Shown here in pieces: positions 26,633 through 40,600 of a stretch of 64,000 nucleotides of DNA. Position 1 is the first letter of the stretch, and each line of letters opens with the position of its first letter. Where the stretch lies: positions 62,001 to 126,000 of the forward strand of contig CAKKTE020000647.1 in assembly GCA_920105625.2 (NCBI GenBank), read 5' to 3'. Made by a program: the position numbers and the translations under genes. The notes under the pieces were generated by a model. It was not told where the DNA came from. It searched no databases and was given only the letters and a program-made list of their open reading frames with translations. This DNA comes from Clusia tigrina (Eukaryota > Arthropoda > Insecta > Diptera > Clusiidae).

Positions 26633-29179
26633 AAGTTTTATCAGTGTTTGATTCGGGACTCAAGGGTAGCATAGCTTTGAGCGATAGCTTAAATTGACAA
26701 GAGGCTCGAGTGCTTTATTGTTACAAAATTTCAAGGTTTTATGACGCTCCAGTAAAAAGGTACAAGCATTTGTATGTTGCAAACTTTGATAGGTGTAGGA
26801 CGTACCGTATAGAAGTTAGTGCCATTTGAAGTTTTATCAGTGTTTGATTTGGGACTCAAGGGTAGCATAGCTTTGAGCGATAGCTTAAATTGACAAGAGG
26901 CTCGAGTGCTTTATTGTTACAAAATTTCAAGGTTTTATGACGCTCCAGTAAAAAGTTAAATGCATTTGTGTGCTGCAAACTTTGATAGGTGTAGGACGTA
27001 CCGTATAGAAGTTAGGGCCATTTGAAGTTTTATCAGTGTTTGATTTGGGACTTAAGGGTAGCATAGCTTTGAGCGATAGCTTAAATTTTCAAGAGGCTCG
27101 AGTACTTTATTGTTACAAAATTTCAAGGTTTTATGACGCTCCAGTAAAAAGTTACAAGCATTTATATGTTGCAAACTTTGATAGGTGTAGGATATACCGT
27201 ACAGAAGTTAGGGCCTTTTGAAGTTTTATCAGTGTTTGATTTGGGACTCAAGGGTAGCATAGCTTTGAGCGATAGCTTACATTGACAAGAGGCTCGAGTG
27301 CTTTATTGTTACAAAATTTCAAGGTTTTATGACGCTCCAGTAAAAAGTTACAAGCATTTGTATGTTGCAAACTTTAATAGGTGTAGGACGTACTGTATAG
27401 AACTTAGGGCCATTTGAAGTTTTATCAGTGTTTGATTTGGGACTCAAGGGTAGCATAGCTTTGAGCGATAGCTTAAATTGACAGGAGGCTCGAGTACTTT
27501 ATTGTTACAAAATTTCAAGGTTTTATGACGCTCCAGTGAAAAGTTACAAGCATTTGTATGTTGCAAACTTTGATAGGTGTAGGACGTACCGTATAGAAGT
27601 TAGGGCCATTTGAAGTTTTATCAGTGTTTGATTTGGGACTCAAGGGTAGCATAGCTTTGAGTGATAGCTTAAATTGACAAGAGGCTCGAGTACTTTATTG
27701 TTACAAAGTTTCAAGGTTTTATGACGCTCCAGTAAAAAGTTACAAGCATTTGTATGTTGCAAACCTTGATAGGTGTAGGACGTACCGTACAGAAGTTAGG
27801 GCCATTTGAAGTTTTATCAGTGTTTGATTTGGGACTCAAGGGTAGCATAGCTTTGAGCGTTAGCTTAAATTGACAAGAGGCTCCAGTGCTTTATTGTTAC
27901 AAAATTTCAAGGTTTTATGACGCTCCAGTAAAAAGTTAAATGCATTTGTGTGTTGCAAACTTTGATAGGTGTAGGACGTAACGTACAGAAGTTAGGGCCA
28001 TTTGAAGTTTTATCAGTGTTTGATTTGGGATTCAAGGGTAGCATAGCTTTGAGCGATAGCTTCAATTGACAAGAGGCTCGAGTGCTTTATTGTTACAACA
28101 TTTTAAGGTTTTATGACGCTCCAGTAAAAAGTTACAAGCATTTGTATCTTGCAAACTTTGATAGGTGTAGGACGTACTGTATAGAACTTAGGGCCATTTG
28201 AAGTTTTATAAGTGTTTGATTTGGGATTCAAGGGTTGCATAGCTTTGAGCGATAGCTTAAATTGACAAGAGGCTCGAGTACTTTATTGTTACAAAATTTC
28301 AAGGTTTTATGACGCTCCAGTAAAAAGTTACAAGCATTTGTATGTTGCAAACTTTGATAGGTGTAGGACGTACCGTATAGAAGTTAGGGCCATTTGAAGT
28401 TTTAACAGTGTTTGATTTGGGACTCAAGGGTAGCATAGCTTTGAGCGATAGCTTACATTGACAAGAGGCTCGAGTGCTTTATTGTTACAAAATTTCAAGG
28501 TTTTATGACGCTCCAGTAAAAAGTTACAAGCATTTGTATGTTGCAAACTTTAATAGGTGTAGGACGTACTGTATAGAACTTAGGGCCATTTGAAGTTTTA
28601 TCAGTGTTTGATTTGGGACTCAAGGGTAGCATAGCTTTGAGCGATAGCTTAAATTGACAGGAGGCTCGAGTACTTTATTGTTACAAAATTTCAAGGTTTT
28701 ATGACGCTCCAGTGAAAAGTTACAAGCATTTGTATGTTGCAAACTTTGATAGGTGTAGGACGTACCGTATAGAAGTTAGGGCCATTTGAAGTTTTATCAG
28801 TGTTTGATTTGGGACTCAAGGGTAGCATAGCTTTGAGCGATAGCTTACATTGACAAGAGGCTCGAGTGCTTTATTGTTACAAAATTTCAAGGTTTTATGA
28901 CGCTCCAGTAAAAAGTTACAAGCATTTGTATGTTGCAAACTTTGATAGGTGTAGGACGTACCGTATAGAATTTAGGGCCATTTGAAGTTTTATCAGTGTT
29001 TGATTTGGGACTTAAGGGTAGCATAGCTTTGAGCGATAGCTTAAATTTTCAAGAGGCTCGAGTACTTTATTGTTACAAAATTTCAAGGTTTTATGACGCT
29101 CCAGTAAAAAGTTACAAGCATTTATATGTTGCAAACTTTGATAGGTGTAGGATATACCCTACAGAAGTTAGGGCCATTT

Positions 29180-31750
29180 AAGTTTTATCAGTGTTTGATT
29201 CGGGACTCAAGGGTAGCATAGCTTTGAGCAATAGCTTAAATTGACAAGAGGCTCGAGTACTTTATTGTTACAAAATTTCAAGGTTTTATGACGCTCCAGT
29301 AAAAAGTTACAAGCATTTGTATGTTGCAAACTTTAATAGGTGTAGGACGTACTGTATAGAACTTAGGGCCATTTGAAGTTTTATCAGTGTTTGATTTGGG
29401 ACTCAAGGGTAGCATAGCTTTGAGCGATAGCTTAAATTGACAGGAGGCTCGAGTACTTTATTGTTACAAAATTTCAAGGTTTTATGACGCTCCAGTGAAA
29501 AGTTACAAGCATTTGTATGTTGCAAACTTTGATAGGTGTAGGACGTACCGTATAGAAGTTAGGGCCATTTGAAGTTTTATCAGTGTTTGATTTGGGACTC
29601 AAGGGTAGCATAGCTTTGAGCGATAGCTTACATTGACAAGAGGCTCGAGTGCTTTATTGTTACAAAATTTCAAGGTTTTATGACGCTCCAGTAAAAAGTT
29701 ACAAGCATTTGTATGTTGCAAACTTTAATAGGTGTAGGACGTACTGTATAGAACTTAGGGCCATTTGAAGTTTTATCAGTGTTTGATTTGGGACTCAAGG
29801 GTAGCATAGCTTTGAGCGATAGCTTAAATTGACAGGAGGCTCGAGTACTTTATTGTTACAAAATTTCAAGGTTTTATGACGCTCCAGTGAAAAGTTACAA
29901 GCATTTGTATGTTGCAAACTTTGATAGGTGTAGGACGTACCGTATAGAAGTTAGGGCCATTTGAAGTTTTATCAGTGTTTGATTTGGGACTCAAGGGTAG
30001 CATAGCTTTGAGTGATAGCTTAAATTGACAAGAGGCTCGAGTACTTTATTGTTACAAAGTTTCAAGGTTTTATGACGCTCCAGTAAAAAGTTACAAGCAT
30101 TTGTATGTTGCAAACCTTGATAGGTGTAGGACGTACCGTACAGAAGTTAGGGCCATTTGAAGTTTTATCAGTGTTTGATTTGAGACTCAAGGGTAGCATA
30201 GCTTTGAGCGATAGCTTAAATTGACAAGAGGCTCGAGTGCTTTATTGTTACAAAATTTCAAGGTTTTATGACGCTCCAGTAAAAAGTTAAATGCATTTGT
30301 GTGTTGCAAACTTTGATAGGTGTAGGACGTAACGTACAGAAGTTAGGGCCATTTGAAGTTTTATCAGTGTTTGATTTGGGATTCAAGGGTAGCATAGCTT
30401 TGAGCGATAGCTTCAATTGACAAGAGGCTCGAGTGCTTTATTGTTACAACATTTTAAGGTTTTATGACGCTCCAGTAAAAAGTTACAAGCATTTGTATGT
30501 TGCAAACTTTGATAGGTGTAGGACGTACCGTATAGAAGTTAGGGCCATTTGAAGTTTTAACAGTGTTTGATTTGGGACTCAAGGGTAGCATAGCTTTGAG
30601 CGATAGCTTACATTGACAAGAGGCTCGAGTGCTTTATTGTTACAAAATTTCAAGGTTTTATGACGCTCCAGTAAAAAGTTACAAGCATTTGTATGTTGCA
30701 AACTTTAATAGGTGTAGGACGTACTGTATAGAACTTAGGGCCATTTGAAGTTTTATCAGTGTTTGATTTGGGACTCAAGGGTAGCATAGCTTTGAGCGAT
30801 AGCTTAAATTGACAGGAGGCTCGAGTACTTTATTGTTACAAAATTTCAAGGTTTTATGACGCTCCAGTGAAAAGTTACAAGCATTTGTATGTTGCAAACT
30901 TTGATAGGTGTAGGACGTACCGTATAGAAGTTAGGGCCATTTGAAGTTTTATCAGTGTTTGATTTGGGACTCAAGGGTAGCATAGCTTTGAGCGATAGCT
31001 TACATTGACAAGAGGCTCGAGTGCTTTATTGTTACAAAATTTCAAGGTTTTATGACGCTCCAGTAAAAAGTTACAAGCATTTGTATGTTGCAAACTTTAA
31101 AAGGTGTAGGACGTACTGTATAGAAATTAGGGCCATTTGAAGTTTTATCAGTGTTTGATTTGGGACTCAAGGGTAGCATAGCTTTGAGCGATAGCTTAAA
31201 TTGACAGGAGGCTCGAGTACTTTATTGTTACAAAATTTCAAGGTTTTATGACGCTCCAGTGAAAAGTTACAAGCATTTGTATGTTGCAAACTTTGATAAG
31301 TGTAGGACGTACCGTATAGAAGTTAGGGCCATTTGAAGTTTTATCAGTGTTTGATTTGGGACTCAAGGGTAGCATAGCTTTGAGTGATAGCTTAAATTGA
31401 CAAGAGGCTCGAGTACTTTATTGTTACAAAGTTTCAAGGTTTTATGACGCTCCAGTAAAAAGTTACAAGCATTTGTATGTTGCAAACTTTGATAGGTGTA
31501 GGACGTACCGTATAGAATTTAGGGCCATTTGAAGTTTTATCAGTGTTTGATTTGGGACTTAAGGGTAGCATAGCTTTGAGCGATAGCTTAAATTGACAAG
31601 AGGCTCGAGTACTTTATTGTTACAAAATTTCAAGGTTTTATGACGCTCCAGTAAAAAGTTACAAGCATTTGTATGTTGCAAACTTTGATAGGTGTAGGAC
31701 GTACCGTATAGAACTTAGGGCCATTTGAAGTTTTATCAGTGTTTGATTTG
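29180..31750 (+). repeat. Derived monomers following block D
   Basis: The junction near 29176 reads ccatttaagtttt, one base shorter than the usual ccatttgaagtttt. Beyond it, dimers of tttaatagg/tagaactt and gacaggagg/cagtgaaaag monomers alternate. The tttaacagtg variant at 30556 lies 2155 bp after its copy at 28401 (11 x 196 less the 1-bp deletion), so this stretch is a partial further 11-mer copy with internal losses. No gene seen. Confidence 0.8.
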
Positions 31751-31797
31751 GGATTCAAGGGTAGCATAGCTTTGGGATTCAAGGGTAGCATAGCTTT
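31750..31797 (+). repeat. 24-bp internal tandem duplication, copy 1
   Basis: The segment gggattcaagggtagc plus atagcttt occurs twice in a row inside one monomer, lengthening it to 220 bp. The join follows a shared TTTG (gaTTTGgg and gcTTTGag). The same duplication is at 34516-34563, 2766 bp later. Confidence 0.93.
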
Positions 31798-34515
31798 GAG
31801 CGATAGCTTAAATTGACAAGAGGCTCGAGTGCTTTATTGTTACAAAATTTTAAGGTTTTATGACGCTCCAGTAAAAAGTTACAAGCATTTGTATGTTTCA
31901 AACTTTGATAGGTGTAGGACGTACCGTATAGAAGTTAGGCCAATTGAAGTTTTATCAGTGTTTTATTTGGGATTCAAGGGTAGCATAGCTTTGAGCGATA
32001 GCTTAAATTGACAGGAGGCTCGAGTGCTTTATTGTTACAAAATTTCAAGGTTTTATGACGCTCCAGTAAAAAGTTACAAGCATTTGTATGTTGCAAACTT
32101 TGATAGGTGTAGGACGTACTGTATAGAACTTAGGGCCATTTGAAGTTTTATCAGTGTTTGATTTGGGACTCAAGGGTTGCATAGCTTTGAGCGATAGCTT
32201 AAATTGACAAGAGGCTCGAGTACTTTATTGTTACAAAATTTCAAGGTTTTATGACGAACCAGTAAAAAGTTACAAGCATTTGTATGTTGCAAACTTTGAT
32301 AGGTGTAGGACGTACCGTATAGAAGTTAGGGCCATTTGAAGTTTTATCAGTGTTTGATTTGGGAGTCAAGGGTAGCATAGCTTTGAGTGATAGCTTAAAT
32401 TGACAAGAGGCTCGAGTACTTTATTGTTACAAAGTTTCAAGGTTTTATGACGCTCCAGTAAAAAGTTACAAGCATTTGTATGTTGCAAACCTTGATAGGT
32501 GTAGGACGTACCGTACAGAAGTTAGGGCCATTTGAAGTTTTATCAGTGTTTGATTTGGGACTCAAGGGTAGCATAGCTTTGAGCGATAGCTTAAATTGAC
32601 AAGAGGCTCGAGTGCTTTATTGTTACAAAATTTCAAGGTTTTATGACGCTCCAGTAAAAAGTTAAATGCATTTGTGTGTTGCAAACTTTGATAGGTGTAG
32701 GTCGTACCGTACAGAAGTTAGGGCCATTTGAAGTTTTATCAGTGTTTGATTTGGGATTCAAGGGTAGCATAGCTTTGAGCGATAGCTTAAATTGACAAGA
32801 GGCTCGAGTGCTTTATTGTTACAAAATTTTAAGGTTTTATGACGCTCCAGTAAAAAGTTACAAGCATTTGTATGTTGCAAACTTTGATAGGTGTAGGACG
32901 TACCGTATAGAAGTTAGGCCAATTGAAGTTTTATCAGTGTTTTATTTGGGATTCAAGGGTAGCATAGCTTTGAGCGATAGCTTAAATTGACAGGAGGCTC
33001 GAGTGCTTTATTGTTACAAAATTTCAAGGTTTTATGACGCTCCAGTAAAAAGTTACAAGCATTTGTATGTTGCAAACTTTGATAGGTGTAGGACGTACTG
33101 TATAGAACTTAGGGCCATTTGAAGTTTTATCAGTGTTTGATTTGGGATTCAAGGGTTGCATAGCTTTGAGCGATAGCTTAAATTGACAAGAGGCTCGAGT
33201 ACTTTATTGTTACAAAATTTCAAGGTTTTATGACGAACCAGTAAAAAGTTACAAGCATTTGTATGTTGCAAACTTTGATAGGTGTAGGACGTACCGTATA
33301 GAAGTTAGGGCCATTTGAAGTTTTATCAGTGTTTGATTTGGGAGTCAAGGGTAGCATAGCTTTGAGTGATAGCTTAAATTGACAAGAGGCTCGAGTACTT
33401 TATTGTTACAAAGTTTCAAGGTTTTATGACGCTCCAGTAAAAAGTTACAAGCATTTGTATGTTGCAAACCTTGATAGGTGTAGGACGTACCGTACAGAAG
33501 TTAGGGCCATTTGAAGTTTTATCAGTGTTTGATTTGGGACTCAAGGGTAGCATAGCTTTGAGCGATAGCTTAAATTGACAAGAGGCTCGAGTGCTTTATT
33601 GTTACAAAATTTCAAGGTTTTATGACGCTCCAGTAAAAAGTTAAATGCATTTGTGTGTTGCAAACTTTGATAGGTGTAGGACGTACTGTATAGAAATTAG
33701 GGCCATTTGAAGTTTTATCAGTGTTTGATTTGGGACTCAAGGGTAGCATAGCTTTGAGCGATAGCTTAAATTGACAGGAGGCTCGAGTACTTTATTGTTA
33801 CAAAATTTCAAGGTTTTATGACGCTCCAGTGAAAAGTTACAAGCATTTGTATGTTGCAAACTTTGATAAGTGTAGGACGTACCGTATAGAAGTTAGGGCC
33901 ATTTGAAGTTTTATCAGTGTTTGATTTGGGACTCAAGGGTAGCATAGCTTTGAGTGATAGCTTAAATTGACAAGAGGCTCGAGTACTTTATTGTTACAAA
34001 GTTTCAAGGTTTTATGACGCTCCAGTAAAAAGTTACAAGCATTTGTATGTTGCAAACTTTGATAGGTGTAGGACGTACCGTATAGAATTTAGGGCCATTT
34101 GAAGTTTTATCAGTGTTTGATTTGGGACTTAAGGGTAGCATAGCTTTGAGCGATAGCTTAAATTTTCAAGAGGCTCGAGTACTTTATTGTTACAAAATTT
34201 CAAGGTTTTATGACGCTCCAGTAAAAAGTTACAAGCATTTGTATGTTGCAAACTTTGATAGGTGTAGGACGTACCGTATAGAATTTAGGGCCATTTGAAG
34301 TTTTATCAGTGTTTGATTTCGGACTCAAGGGTAGAATAGCTTTGAGCAATAGCTTAAATTGACAAGAGGCTCGAGTACTTTATTGTTACAAAATTTCAAG
34401 GTTTTATGACGCTCCAGTAAAAAGTTACAAGCATTTGTATGTTGCAAACTTTGATAGGTGTAGGACGTACTGTATAGAACTTAGGGCCATTTGAAGTTTT
34501 ATCAGTGTTTGATTT

Positions 34516-34563
34516 GGGATTCAAGGGTAGCATAGCTTTGGGATTCAAGGGTAGCATAGCTTT
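34516..34563 (+). repeat. 24-bp internal tandem duplication, copy 2
   Basis: Same duplication as at 31750. The offset of 2766 bp equals 14 monomers plus 24 bp less two 1-bp deletions. Upstream, tactgtatagaaattag at 31114 and 33684 is offset by only 2570 bp, so one extra monomer (about 34.30-34.49 kb, with gatttcggactc and gtagaatagc) was inserted in the second copy. Confidence 0.92.
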
Positions 34564-34700
34564 GAGCGATAGCTTAAATTGACAAGAGGCTCGAGTGCTT
34601 TATTGTTACAAAATTTTAAGGTTTTATGACGCTCCAGTAAAAAGTTACAAGCATTTGTATGTTTCAAACTTTGATAGGTGTAGGACGTACCGTATAGAAG

Positions 34701-37637
34701 TTAGGCCAATTGAAGTTTTATCAGTGTTTTATTTGGGATTCAAGGGTAGCATAGCTTTGAGCGATAGCTTAAATTGACAGGAGGCTCGAGTGCTTTATTG
34801 TTACAAAATTTCAAGGTTTTATGACGCTCCAGTAAAAAGTTACAAGCATTTGTATGTTGCAAACTTTGATAGGTGTAGGACGTACTGTATAGAACTTAGG
34901 GCCATTTGAAGTTTTATCAGTGTTTGATTTGGGATTCAAGGGTTGCATAGCTTTGAGCGATAGCTTAAATTGACAAGAGGCTCGAGTACTTTATTGTTAC
35001 AAAATTTCAAGGTTTTATGACGAACCAGTAAAAAGTTACAAGCATTTGTATGTTGCAAACTTTGATAGGTGTAGGACGTACCGTATAGAAGTTAGGGCCA
35101 TTTGAAGTTTTATCAGTGTTTGATTTGGGAGTCAAGGGTAGCATAGCTTTGAGTGATAGCTTAAATTGACAAGAGGCTCGAGTACTTTATTGTTACAAAG
35201 TTTCAAGGTTTTATGACGCTCCAGTAAAAAGTTACAAGCATTTGTATGTTGCAAACCTTGATAGGTGTAGGACGTACCGTACAGAAGTTAGGGCCATTTG
35301 AAGTTTTATCAGTGTTTGATTTGGGACTCAAGGGTAGCATAGCTTTGAGCGATAGCTTAAATTGACAAGAGGCTCGAGTGCTTTATTGTTACAAAATTTC
35401 AAGGTTTTATGACGCTCCAGTAAAAAGTTAAATGCATTTGTGTGTTGCAAACTTTGATAGGTGTAGGTCGTACCGTACAGAAGTTAGGGCCATTTGAAGT
35501 TTTATCAGTGTTTGATTTGGGATTCAAGGGTAGCATAGCTTTGAGCGATAGCTTAAATTGACAAGAGGCTCGAGTGCTTTATTGTTACAAAATTTTAAGG
35601 TTTTATGACGCTCCAGTAAAAAGTTACAAGCATTTGTATGTTGCAAACTTTGATAGGTGTAGGACGTACCGTATAGAAGTTAGGCCAATTGAAGTTTTAT
35701 CAGTGTTTTATTTGGGATTCAAGGGTAGCATAGCTTTGAGCGATAGCTTAAATTGACAGGAGGCTCGAGTGCTTTATTGTTACAAAATTTCAAGGTTTTA
35801 TGACGCTCCAGTAAAAAGTTACAAGCATTTGTATGTTGCAAACTTTGATAGGTGTAGGACGTACTGTATAGAACTTAGGGCCATTTGAAGTTTTATCAGT
35901 GTTTGATTTGGGATTCAAGGGTTGCATAGCTTTGAGCGATAGCTTAAATTGACAAGAGGCTCGAGTACTTTATTGTTACAAAATTTCAAGGTTTTATGAC
36001 GAACCAGTAAAAAGTTACAAGCATTTGTATGTTGCAAACTTTGATAGGTGTAGGACGTACCGTATAGAAGTTAGGGCCATTTGAAGTTTTATCAGTGTTT
36101 GATTTGGGAGTCAAGGGTAGCATAGCTTTGAGTGATAGCTTAAATTGACAAGAGGCTCGAGTACTTTATTGTTACAAAGTTTCAAGGTTTTATGACGCTC
36201 CAGTAAAAAGTTACAAGCATTTGTATGTTGCAAACCTTGATAGGTGTAGGACGTACCGTACAGAAGTTAGGGCCATTTGAAGTTTTATCAGTGTTTGATT
36301 TGGGACTCAAGGGTAGCATAGCTTTGAGCGATAGCTTAAATTGACAAGAGGCTCGAGTGCTTTATTGTTACAAAATTTCAAGGTTTTATGACGCTCCAGT
36401 AAAAAGTTAAATGCATTTGTGTGTTGCAAACTTTGATAGGTGTAGGTCGTACCGTACAGAAGTTAGGGCCATTTGAAGTTTTATCAGTGTTTGATTTGGG
36501 ATTCAAGGGTAGCATAGCTTTGAGCGATAGCTTAAATTGACAAGAGGCTCGAGTGCTTTATTGTTACAAAATTTTAAGGTTTTATGACGCTCCAGTAAAA
36601 AGTTACAAGCATTTGTATGTTGCAAACTTTGATAGGTGTAGGACGTACCGTATAGAAGTTAGGCCAATTGAAGTTTTATCAGTGTTTTATTTGGGATTCA
36701 AGGGTAGCATAGCTTTGAGCGATAGCTTAAATTGACAGGAGGCTCGAGTGCTTTATTGTTACAAAATTTCAAGGTTTTATGACGCTCCAGTAAAAAGTTA
36801 CAAGCATTTGTATGTTGCAAACTTTGATAGGTGTAGGACGTACTGTATAGAACTTAGGGCCATTTGAAGTTTTATCAGTGTTTGATTTGGGATTCAAGGG
36901 TTGCATAGCTTTGAGCGATAGCTTAAATTGACAAGAGGCTCGAGTACTTTATTGTTACAAAATTTCAAGGTTTTATGACGAACCAGTAAAAAGTTACAAG
37001 CATTTGTATGTTGCAAACTTTGATAGGTGTAGGACGTACCGTATAGAAGTTAGGGCCATTTGAAGTTTTATCAGTGTTTGATTTGGGAGTCAAGGGTAGC
37101 ATAGCTTTGAGTGATAGCTTAAATTGACAAGAGGCTCGAGTACTTTATTGTTACAAAGTTTCAAGGTTTTATGACGCTCCAGTAAAAAGTTACAAGCATT
37201 TGTATGTTGCAAACCTTGATAGGTGTAGGACGTACCGTACAGAAGTTAGGGCCATTTGAAGTTTTATCAGTGTTTGATTTGGGACTCAAGGGTAGCATAG
37301 CTTTGAGCGATAGCTTAAATTGACAAGAGGCTCGAGTGCTTTATTGTTACAAAATTTCAAGGTTTTATGACGCTCCAGTAAAAAGTTAAATGCATTTGTG
37401 TGTTGCAAACTTTGATAGGTGTAGGTCGTACCGTACAGAAGTTAGGGCCATTTGAAGTTTTATCAGTGTTTGATTTGGGACTCAAGGGTAGCATAGCTTT
37501 GAGCGATAGCTTAAATTGACAAGAGGCTCGAGTGCTTTATTGTTACAAAATTTTAAGGTTTTATGACGCTCCAGTAAAAAGTTACAAGCATTTGTATGTT
37601 GCAAACTTTGATAGGTGTAGGACGTACCGTATAGAAG
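34701..37637 (+). repeat. Three consecutive near-identical 979-bp pentamer units
   Basis: Units 34701-35679, 35680-36658 and 36659-37637 share every diagnostic variant, including gacgaaccag, gggagtcaag, gtaggtcgtacc and ttaggccaattg. The only difference I noticed is gggactcaag in the third unit (near 37478) where the others have gggattcaag. This is the most homogeneous part of the window and so probably the most recently amplified. Confidence 0.88.
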
Positions 37638-40600
37638 TTAGGCCAATTGAAGTTTTATCAGTGTTTTATTTGGGATTCAAGGGTAGCATAGCTTTGAGCG
37701 ATAGCTTAAATTGACAGGAGGCTCGAGTGCTTTATTGTTACAAAATTTCAAGGTTTTATGACGCTCCAGTAAAAAGTTACAAGCATTTGTATGTTGCAAA
37801 CTTTGATAGGTGTAGGACGTACTGTATAGAACTTAGGGCCATTTGAAGTTTTATCAGTGTTTGATTTGGGATTCAAGGGTTGCATAGCTTTGAGCGATAG
37901 CTTAAATTGACAAGAGGCTCGAGTACTTTATTGTTACAAAATTTCAAGGTTTTATGACGAACCAGTAAAAAGTTACAAGCATTTGTATGTTGCGAACTTT
38001 GATAGGTGTAGGACGTACCGTATAGAAGTTAGGGCCATTTGAAGTTTTATCAGTGTTTGATTTGGGACTCAAGGGTAGCATAGCTTTGAGCGATAGCTTA
38101 CATTGACAAGAGGCTCGAGTGCTTTATTGTTACAAAATTTCAAGGTTTTATGACGCTCCAGTAAAAAGTTACAAGCATTTGTATGTTGCAAACTTTAATA
38201 GGTGTAGGACGTACTGTATAGAACTTAGGGCCATTTGAAGTTTTATCAGTGTTTGATTTGGGACTCAAGGGTAGCATAGCTTTGAGCGATAGCTTAAATT
38301 GACAGGAGGCTCGAGTACTTTATTGTTACAAAATTTCAAGGTTTTATGACGCTCCAGTGAAAAGTTACAAGCATTTGTATGTTGCAAACCTTGATAGGTG
38401 TAGGACGTACCGTACAGAAGTTAGGGCCATTTGAAGTTTTATCAGTGTTTGATTTGGGACTCAAGGGTAGCATAGCTTTGAGCGATAGCTTAAATTGACA
38501 AGAGGCTCGAGTTCTTTATTGTTACAAAATTTCAAGGTTTTATGACGCTCCAGTAAAAAGTTAAATGCATTTGTGTGTTGCAAACTTTGATAGGTGTAGG
38601 ACGTACCGTACAGAAGTTAGGGCCATTTGAAGTTTTATCAGTGTTTGATTTGGGATTCAAGGGTAGCATAGCTTTGAGCGATAGCTTAAATTGACAAGAG
38701 GCTCGAGTGCTTTATTGTTACAAAATTTTAAGGTTTTATGACGCTCCAGTAAAAAGTTACAAGCATTTGTATGTTGCAAACTTTGATAGGTGTAGGACGT
38801 ACCGTATAGAAGTTAGGGCCATTTGGAGTTTTATCAGTGTTTGATTTGGGACTCAAGGGCAGCATAGCTTTGAGTGATAGCTTAAATTGACAAGAGGCTC
38901 GAGTACTTTATTGTTACAAAGTTTCAAGGTTTTATGACGTTCCAGTAAAAAGTTACAAGCATTTGTATGTTGCAAACCTTGATAGGTGTAGGACGTACCG
39001 TACAGAAGTTTGGGCCATTTGAAGTTTTATCAGTGTTTGATTTGGGACTCAAGGGTAGCATAGCTTTGAGCGATAGCTTAAATTGACAAGAGGCTCGAGT
39101 GCTTTATTGTTACAAAATTTCAAGGTTTTATGACGCTCCAGTAAAAAGTTAAATGCATTTGTGTGTTGCAAACTTTGATAGGTGTAGGACGTACCGTACA
39201 GAAGTTAGGGCCATTTGAAGTTTTATCAGTGTTTGATTTGGGATTCAAGGGTAGCATAGCTTTGAGCGATAGCTTAAATTGACAGGAGGCTCGAGTACTT
39301 TATTGTTACAAAATTTCAAGGTTTTATGACGCTCCAGTAAAAAGTTACAAGCATTTGTATGTTGCAAACTTTGATAGGTGTAGGACGTACCGTATAGAAG
39401 TTAGGGCCATTTGAAGTTTTATCAGTGTTTGATTTGGGACTCAAGGGTAGCATAGCTTTGAGTGATAGCTTAAATTGACAAGAGGCTCGAGTACTTTATT
39501 GTTACAAAGTTTCAAGGTTTTATGACGCTCCAGTAAAAAGTTACAAGCATTTGTATGTTGCAAACCTTGATAGGTGTAGGACGTACCGTACAGAAGTTAG
39601 GGCCATTTGAAGTTTTATCAGTCTTTGATTTGGGACTCAAGGGTAGCATAGCTTTGAGCGATAGCTTAAATTGACAAGAGGCTCGAGTGCTTTATTGTTA
39701 CAAAATTTCAAGGTTTTATGACGCTCCAGTAAAAAGTTAAATGCATTTGTGTGTTGCAAACTTTGATAGGTGTAGGACGTACCGTACAGAAGTTAGGGCC
39801 ATTTGAAGTTTTATCAGTGTTTGATTTGGGATTCAAGGGTAGCATAGCTTTGAGCGATAGCTTAAATTGACAAGAGGCTCGAGTGCTTTATTGTTACAAA
39901 ATTTTAAGGTTTTATGACGCTCCAGTAAAAAGTTACAAGCATTTGTATGTTGCAAACTTTGATAGGTGTAGGACGTACCGTATAGAAGTTAGGCCAATTG
40001 AAGTTTTATCAGTGTTTTATTTGGGATTCAAGGGTAGCATAGCTTTGAGCGATAGCTTAAATTGACAGGAGGCTCGAGTGCTTTATTGTTACAAAATTTC
40101 AAGGTTTTATGACGCTCCAGTAAAAAGTTACAAGCATTTGTATGTTGCAAACTTTGATAGGTGTAGGACGTACTGTATAGAACTTAGGGCCATTTGAAGT
40201 TTTATCAGTGTTTGATTTGGGATTCAAGGGTTGCATAGCTTTGAGCGATAGCTTAAATTGACAAGAGGCTCGAGTACTTTATTGTTACAAAATTTCAAGG
40301 TTTTATGACGAACCAGTAAAAAGTTACAAGCATTTGTATGTTGCAAACTTTGATAGGTGTAGGACGTACCGTATAGAAGTTAGGGCCATTTGAAGTTTTA
40401 TCAGTGTTTGATTTGGGACTCAAGGGTAGCATAGCTTTGAGCGATAGCTTACATTGACAAGAGGCTCGAGTGCTTTATTGTTACAAAATTTCAAGGTTTT
40501 ATGACGCTCCAGTAAAAAGTTACAAGCATTTGTATGTTGCAAACTTTAATAGGTGTAGGACGTACTGTATAGAACTTAGGGCCATTTGAAGTTTTATCAG

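Larger units (their letters stand above)
19540..29180 (+). repeat. HOR block D: 11-mer of 2035 bp within a 6030-bp-offset duplication
   Basis: The 86-bp truncated monomer recurs at 19743, 23739 and 25774 (spacings 3996 and 2035 bp). A 185-bp monomer recurs at 20417, 24413 and 26448 with the same spacings. 2035 equals 11 x 196 less the 110-bp and 11-bp deletions, so the HOR is an 11-mer. About 3.6 kb (19.54-23.15 kb) is repeated at 25.57-29.18 kb, an offset of 6030-6031 bp; for example tttaacagtg is at 22371 and 28401. The one-base difference is an extra a in cagtaaaaaagttac near 20724. The intervening 23.5-25.57 kb is another copy of the left part. Confidence 0.9.
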
